This document shows positions 58,159-64,000 of a DNA stretch of 64,000 nucleotides, one piece after another (positions within the stretch are counted from its first letter, which is position 1; each line of letters starts with the position of its first letter). The stretch is from assembly GCA_911728455.2 (NCBI GenBank), contig OU452238.1, forward strand, positions 13,548,049 through 13,612,048, read 5' to 3'. A model generated the notes under the pieces. It had not been told where the DNA came from. It did no database searches and worked only from the letters and a program-made list of their open reading frames with translations. The translations under genes and the position numbers were made by a program. This DNA comes from Marthasterias glacialis (Eukaryota > Echinodermata > Asteroidea > Forcipulatida > Asteriidae).

Positions 58159-60643
58159 GAGCAGCCCCGCTCTCTGGTGATTTCAACAAGGACGATGGCC
58201 CTGGCTTGCCAGGAAAACTAGATTTTCGGATGCAGGACTATGGCAGCTACCTGCAGGTACAAGAAATTTTTCTCTAGCCCCATTTCTTGTGGAGTTATTG
58301 GCCGTGGCGCTGCCGACTTCTTTTTTCGGCGTTTTTTTTTTTTTTTCTTTTGCTGGCTTCAGTCCAGCACACACGTAGCGGCCTTGGCTATTGTTGACGT
58401 ACACAGAGCAGGGCCATTTGCTCTTGACATCTTCGGGGTGTCCTCACGCCGCGGTCCCTGGCATCCTCCCTGTTTATCCCACAACCCCAAGACCGGCATT
58501 GTCGGAAAGCCCATGAGCAGAGCTTTCCAACAGTGTCAGACTTGTCAGTTTTCCGCCAATACTTTGGGAGATAGAGCCGTTGCTAAGTCTTGTTTTCACT
58601 CTGTTAAAGCTTCGTGTACAAAAGTGCCATTAGACAGGTGTTTGAAGCGCATTCGGAGCAGCCCCGCTCTCTGGTGATTTCAACAAGGACGATGGCCCTG
58701 GCTTGCCGGGAAAACTAGATTTTCGGATGCAGGACTATAGCAGCTACCTGCAGGTACAAGAAATTTCTCTCTAGCCCCATTATTTCTGGAGTTATTGGCC
58801 GTGGCGCTGCCGACTTCTTTTTTCGGCGTTTTTTTTCTTTTTTTTTGCTGGCTTCAGTCCAGCACACACGTAGCGGCCTTGGCTATTGTTGACGTACACA
58901 GAGCATGGCCATTTGCTCTTGACATCTTCGGGGTGTCTTCACTCCGCGGTCCCTGGCATCCTCCCTGTTTATCCCACAACCCCAAGACCGGCATTGTCGG
59001 AAAGCCCATGAGCAGGGCTTTCCAACAGTGTCAGACTTGTCAGTTTTCCGCCAATACTTTGGGAGATAGAGCCGTTGCTAAGTCTTGTTTTCACTCTGTT
59101 ACAGCTTCGTGTACAAAAGTGCCATTAGACAGGTGTTTGAAGCGCATTCGGAGCAGCCCCGCTCTCTGGTGGTTTCAACAAGGAAGATGGCCCTGGCTGG
59201 CCGGGAAAACTAGATTTTCGGATGCAGGACTATGGCAGCTACCTGCAGGTACAAGAAATTTCTCTCTAGCCCCATTATTTGTGGAGTTATTGGCCGTGGC
59301 GCTGCCGACTTCTTTTTTCGGCGTTTTTTTTTTTTTTTTTTTTTTTGCTGGCTTCAGTCCAGCACACACGTAGCGGCCTTGGCTATTGTTGACGTACACA
59401 GAGCATGGCCATTTGCTCTTGACATCTTCGGGGTGTCTTCACTCCGCGGTCCCTGGCATCCTCCTTGTTTATCCCACAACCCCAAGACCGGCATTTTCGG
59501 AAAACCCATGAGCAGGGCTTTCTAACAGTGTCAGACTTGTCAGTTTTCCGCCAATACTCTGGGAGATAGAGCCGTTGCTAAGTCTTGTTTTCACTCTGTT
59601 ACAGCTTCGTGTACAAAAGTGCCATTAGACAGGTGTTTGAAGCGCATTCGGAGCAGCCCCGCTCTCTGGTGATTTCAACAAGGACGATGGCCCTGGCTTG
59701 CCGGGAAAACTAGATTTTCGGATGCAGGACTATAGCAGCTACCTGCAGGTACAAGAAATTTCTCTCTAGCCCCATTATTTGTGGAGTTATTGGCCGTGGC
59801 GCTGCCGACTTCTTTTTTCGGCGTTTTTTTTCTTTTTTTTTGCTGGCTTCAGTCCAGCACACACGTAGCGGCCTTGGCTATTGTTGACGTACACAGAGCA
59901 TGGCCATTTGCTCTTGACATCTTCGGGGTGTCTTCACTCCGCGGTCCCTGGCATCCTCCCTGTTTATCCCACAACCCCAAGACCGGCATTGTCGGAAAGC
60001 CCATGAGCAGGGCTTTCCAACAGTGTCAGACTTGTCAGTTTTCCGCCAATACTTTGGGAGATAGAGCCGTTGCTAAGTCTTGTTTTCACTCTGTTACAGC
60101 TTCGTGTACAAAAGTGCCATTAGACAGGTGTTTGAAGCGCATTCGGAGCAGCCCCGCTCTCTGGTGGTTTCAACAAGGACGATGGCCCTGGCTGGCCGGG
60201 AAAACTAGATTTCCGGATGCAGGACTATGGCAGCTACCTGCAGGTACAAGAAATTTCTCTCTAGCCCCATTATTTGTGGAGTTATTGGCCGTGGCGCTGC
60301 CGACTTCTTTTTTCGGCGTTTTTTTTTTGTTTTTTTTTTGCTGGCTTCAGTCCAGCACACACGTAGCGGCCTTGGCTATTGTTGACGTACACAGAGCATG
60401 GCCATTTGCTCTTGACATCTTCGGGGTGTCTTCACTCCGCGGTCCCTGGCATCCTCCTTGTTTATCCCACAACCCCAAGACCGGCATTTTCGGAAAACCC
60501 ATGAGCAGGGCTTTCTAACGGTGTCAGACTTGTCAGTTTTCCGCCAATACTCTGGGAGATAGAGCCGTTGCTAAGTCTTGTTTTCACTCTGTTACAGCTT
60601 CGTGTACAAAAGTGCCATTAGACAGGTGTTTGAAGCGCATTCG

Positions 60644-62138
60644 GAGCAGCCCCGCTCTCTGGTGATTTCAACAAGGACGATGGCCCTGGCTTGCCGGGAA
60701 AACTAGATTTTCGGATGCAGGACTATAGCAGCTACCTGCAGGTACAAGAAATTTCTCTCTAGCCCCATTATTTGTGGAGTTATTGGCCGTGGCGCTGCCG
60801 ACTTCTTTTTTCGGCGTTTTTTTTCTTTTTTTTTGCTGGCTTCAGTCCAGCACACACGTAGCGGCCTTGGCTATTGTTGACGTACACAGAGCAGGGCCAT
60901 TTGCTCTTGACATCTTCGGGGTGTCCTCACTCCGCGGTCCCTGGCATCCTCCCTGTTTGTCCCACAGCCCCAAGACCAGCATTTTTGGAAAGCCCATGAG
61001 CAGGGCTTTCCAACAGTGTCAGACTTGTCAGTTTTCCGCCAATACTTTGGGAGATAGAGCCGTTGCTAAGTCTTGTTTTCACTCTGTTACAGCTTCGTGT
61101 ACAAAAGTGCCATTAGACAGGTGTTTGAAGCGCATTCGGAGCAGCCCCGCTCTCTGGTGGTTTCAACAAGGAAGATGGCCCTGGCTGGCCGGGAAAACTA
61201 GATTTTCGGATGCAGGACTATGGCAGCTACCTGCAGGTACAAGAAATTTCTCTCTAGCCCCATTATTTATGGAGTTATTGGCCGTGGCGCTGCCGACTTC
61301 TTTTTTCCTCGTTTTTTTTTTTTTTTTCTTTTGCTGGCTTCAGTCCAGCACACACGTAGCGGCCTTGGCTATTGTTGACGTACACAGAGCATGGCCATTT
61401 GCTCTTGACATTTTCGGGGTGTCCTCACTCTGCGGTCCCTGGCATCCTCCCTGTTTATCCCACAACCCCAAGACCGGCATTGTCGGAAAGCCCATGAGCA
61501 GGGCTTTCCAACAGTGTCAGACTTGTCAGTTTTCCGCCAATACTTTGGGAGATAGAGCCGTTGCTAAGTCTTGTTTTCACTCTGTTACAGCTTCGTGTAC
61601 AAAAGTGCCATTAGACAGGTGTTTGAAGCGCATTCGGAGCAGCCCCGCTCTCTGGTGGTTTCAACAAGGACGATGGCCCTGGCTGGCCGGGAAAACTAGA
61701 TTTTCGGATGCAGGACTATGGCAGCTACCTGCAGGTACAAGAAATTTCTCTCTAGCCCCATTATTTATGGAGTTATTGGCCGTGGCGCTGCCGACTTCTT
61801 TTTTCGGCGTTTTTTTTTTTTTTTTTTTTCTTTTGCTGGCTTCAGTCCAGCACACACGTAGCGGCCTTGGCTATTGTTGACGTACACAGAGCATGGCCAT
61901 TTGCTCTTGACATCTTCGGGGTGTCTTCACTCCGCGGTCCCTGGCATCCTCCCTGTTTATCCCACAACCCCAAGACCGGCATTGTCGGAAAGCCCATGAG
62001 CAGGGCTTTCCAACAGTGTCAGACTTGTCAGTTTTCCGCCAATACTTTGGGAGATAGAGCCGTTGCTAAGTCTTGTTTTCACTCTGTTACAGCTTCGTGT
62101 ACAAAAGTGCCATTAGACAGGTGTTTGAAGCGCATTGG
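60644..62138. repeat. Three-unit block, copy 2 of 56662-58158
   Basis: The linked private alleles GACATTTTCGG plus CACTCTGCGG occur only here (unit 61139) and in unit 57160. The neighbours ACCAGCATTTTTGG (60644) and the GGACG type I unit (61637) match in order. The T tract of unit 61637 is 4 bp longer than in its partner (502 against 498 bp). Confidence 0.82.
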
Positions 62139-63628
62139 GAGCAGCCCCGCTCTCTGGTGGTTTCAACAAGGAAGATGGCCCTGGCTTGCCGGGAAAACTA
62201 GATTTTCGGATGCAGGACTATGGCAGCTACCTGCAGGTACAAGAAATTTTTCTCTAGCCCCATTATTTATGGAGTTATTGGCCGTGGCGCTGCCGACTTC
62301 TTTTTTCGGCGTTTTTTTTTTTTTTTTTTTTTTTGCTGGCTTCAGTCCAGCACACACGTAGCGGCCTTGGCTATTGTTGACGTACACAGAGCATGGCCAT
62401 TTGCTCTTGACATCTTCGGGGTGTCTTCACTCCGCGGTCCCTGGCATCCTCCTTGTTTATCCCACAACCCCAAGACCGGCATTTTCGGAAAACCCATGAG
62501 CAGGGCTTTCTAACAGTGTCAGACTTGTCAGTTTTCCGCCAATACTCTGGGAGATAGAGCCGTTGCTAAGTCTTGTTTTCACTCTGTTACAGCTTCGTGT
62601 ACAAAAGTGCCATTAGACAGGTGTTTGAAGCGCATTCGGAGCAGCCCCGCTCTCTGGTGATTTCAACAAGGACGATGGCCCTGGCTTGCCGGGAAAACTA
62701 GATTGTCGGATGCAGGACTATAGCAGCTACCTGCAGGTACAAGAAATTTCTCTCTAGCCCCATTATTTGTGGAGTTATTGGCCGTGGCGCTGCCGACTTC
62801 TTTTTTCGGCGTTTTTTTTCTTTTTTTTTGCTGGCTTCAGTCCAGCACACACGTAGCGGCCTTGGCTATTGTTGACGTACACAGAGCATGGCCATTTGCT
62901 CTTGACATCTTCGGGGTGTCTTCACTCCGCGGTCCCTGGCATCCTCCCTGTTTATCCCACAACCCCAAGACCGGCATTGTCGGAAAGCCCATGAGCAGGG
63001 CTTTCCAACAGTGTCAGACTTGTCAGTTTTCCGCCAATACTTTGGGAGATAGAGCCGTTGCTAAGTCTTGTTTTCACTCTGTTACAGCTTCGTGTACAAA
63101 AGTGCCATTAGACAGGTGTTTGAAGCGCATTCGGAGCAGCCCCGCTCTCTGGTGGTTTCAACAAGGACGATGGCCCTGGCTGGCCGGGAAAACTAGATTT
63201 CCGGATGCAGGACTATGGCAGCTACCTGCAGGTACAAGAAATTTCTCTCTAGCCCTATTATTTGTGGAGTTATTGGCCGTGGCGCTGCCGACTTCTTTTT
63301 TCGGCGTTTTTTTTCTTTTTTTTTGCTGGCTTCAGTCCAGCACACACGTAGCGGCCTTGGCTATTGTTGACGTACACAGAGCATGGCCATTTGCTCTTGA
63401 CATCTTCGGGGTGTCTTCACTCCGCGGTCCCTGGCATCCTCCCTGTTTATCCCACAACCCCAAGACCGGCATTGTCGGAAAGCCCATGAGCAGGGCTTTC
63501 CAACAGTGTCAGACTTGTCAGTTTTCCGCCAATACTTTGGGAGATAGAGCCGTTGCTAAGTCTTGTTTTCACTCTGTTACAGCTTCGTGTACAAAAGTGC
63601 CATTAGACAGGTGTTTGAAGCGCATTCG

Positions 63629-64000
63629 GAGCAGCCCCGCTCTCTGGTGGTTTCAACAAGGACGATGGCCCTGGCTGGCCGGGAAAACTAGATTTCCGGA
63701 TGCAGGACTATGGCAGCTACCTGCAGGTACAAGAAATTTCTCTCTAGCCCTATTATTTGTGGAGTTATTGGCCGTGGCGCTGCCGACTTCTTTTTTCGGC
63801 GTTTTTTTTTTTTTTTTTTTTTGCTGGCTTCAGTCCAGCACACACGTAGCGGCCTTGGCTATTGTTGACGTACACAGAGCATGGCCATTTGCTCTTGACA
63901 TCTTCGGGGTGTCTTCACTCCGCGGTCCCTGGCATCCTCCTTGTTTATCCCACAACCCCAAGACCGGCATTTTCGGAAAACCCATGAGCAGGGCTTTCTA
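63629..64000. repeat. Partial unit cut by the window end
   Basis: It carries GATTTCCGGATG and TAGCCCTATTATTTG, as unit 63134 does, then a pure T tract, CTCCTTGTTT, GGAAAACCC and the first bases of TTTCTA. The array therefore continues beyond the window with no sign of a boundary. Confidence 0.95.

Larger units (their letters stand above)
52185..63628. repeat. Right domain of 23 units with GCATTGTC, GCAGGGCC and HindIII-marked units
   Basis: Starts are 52185, 52680, 53180, 53674, 54171, 54668, 55169, 55669, 56166, 56662, 57160, 57658, 58159, 58656, 59151, 59651, 60146, 60644, 61139, 61637, 62139, 62639 and 63134. Marker alleles are GGCATTGTCGG, AGAGCAGGGCC, CTCACGCCGC, GGAAAACCC with TTTCTAAC(G/A)GTG, AATACTCTGGG, CTCCTTGTTT and GATTTCCGGATG. 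Units at 53674, 55669 and 58159 share CACGCCGC with GTTAAAGCTTCG and mark a four/five-unit period. Units 56662-58158 recur at 60644-62138, eight units apart. Unit 57160 has TGGTAGTTTC and unit 62139 has GCATTGGGAGC near its junctions. Confidence 0.8.
1..64000. repeat. Satellite (macrosatellite) tandem array, unit about 497 bp, 128 full units plus one partial
   Basis: The window is filled end to end by direct repeats of one unit. The landmark GAGCAGCCCC recurs at 1, 496, 991, 1486, 1981, 2478, 2979 and so on to 63629. Spacing is 486-508 bp, most often 494-500. Units differ by a limited set of recurrent substitutions and by T-tract length. No gap, inversion or foreign insertion was seen, and both window edges lie inside the array, so its true size is larger. 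Arrays like this are known as eukaryotic satellite DNA in centromeric, pericentromeric or subtelomeric heterochromatin. That location is inferred, not shown. No telomere repeat, rRNA or flanking gene anchors it. Assembly of such an array depends on long reads, so unit order and T-run lengths carry some risk. Confidence 0.97.

Noticed and set aside
1..64000. CRISPR array
   Set aside because: Repeats are about 497 bp and directly adjacent with no unique spacers. There are no cas genes.

Overview
The whole window is one uninterrupted head-to-tail tandem array, a macrosatellite-like DNA. I place unit boundaries at the invariant string GAGCAGCCCC (first at position 1). That gives 128 complete units plus a 372-base partial unit from 63629. 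Units run 486 to 508 bp, with a mean of about 497 bp. All units lie in the same orientation. I found no unique sequence, transposon insertion, inversion, rRNA, tRNA or credible protein-coding gene. An array this long, with slight divergence between units and several levels of higher-order structure, fits nuclear heterochromatin or centromere-type satellite of a eukaryote. Bacteria and viruses do not normally carry this. The clade cannot be named from the sequence. About 20 CpG dinucleotides were counted in unit 496-990, so CpG has not been fully eroded.

Each unit has the same plan: a head that defines subfamilies (type I TGGTGGTTTCAACAAGGAAG, type II TGGTGATTTCAACAAGGACG, type III TTTCAAGGCGG); a 12-bp palindrome with a PstI site; a short hairpin followed by a long T tract; a second and a third hairpin; an 8 to 11-bp hairpin; and a fairly constant tail. 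Nearly all length variation sits in the T tract. The rest of the unit is about 391 nt and hardly changes length.

Layout by subfamily and higher-order repeat (HOR): 1-8448, type I only, X-Z-W trimer; 8449-10929, type II dimers; 10930-18364, mosaic with a highly diverged four-unit haplotype and a duplicated block; 18365-24321, strict I/II alternation; 24322-34770, long-T and CAGGGTC units, with a block copied about 5.47 kb apart; 34771-37251, transition; 37252-43704, a five-unit HOR in which one copy has lost one unit through a mappable crossover; 43705-49190, type III trimer with T/G-interrupted tracts; 49191-52184, two copies of another trimer; 52185-63628, units with GCATTGTC, plus a HindIII-marked four/five-unit periodicity and an 8-unit copy; 63629-64000, partial unit.

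Long plus-strand open frames exist (up to 1207 codons at 4700-8323). They arise because a stop-free repeat of length divisible by three is repeated. The substitution pattern and frequent frame breaks argue against a protein. The most interesting points are the T tract (stable when interrupted, variable when pure), the intron-like GT...T-tract...CAG arrangement around it, the conserved dyads, and the visible record of unequal crossover. All assignments were made by reading; no alignment or database search was run.
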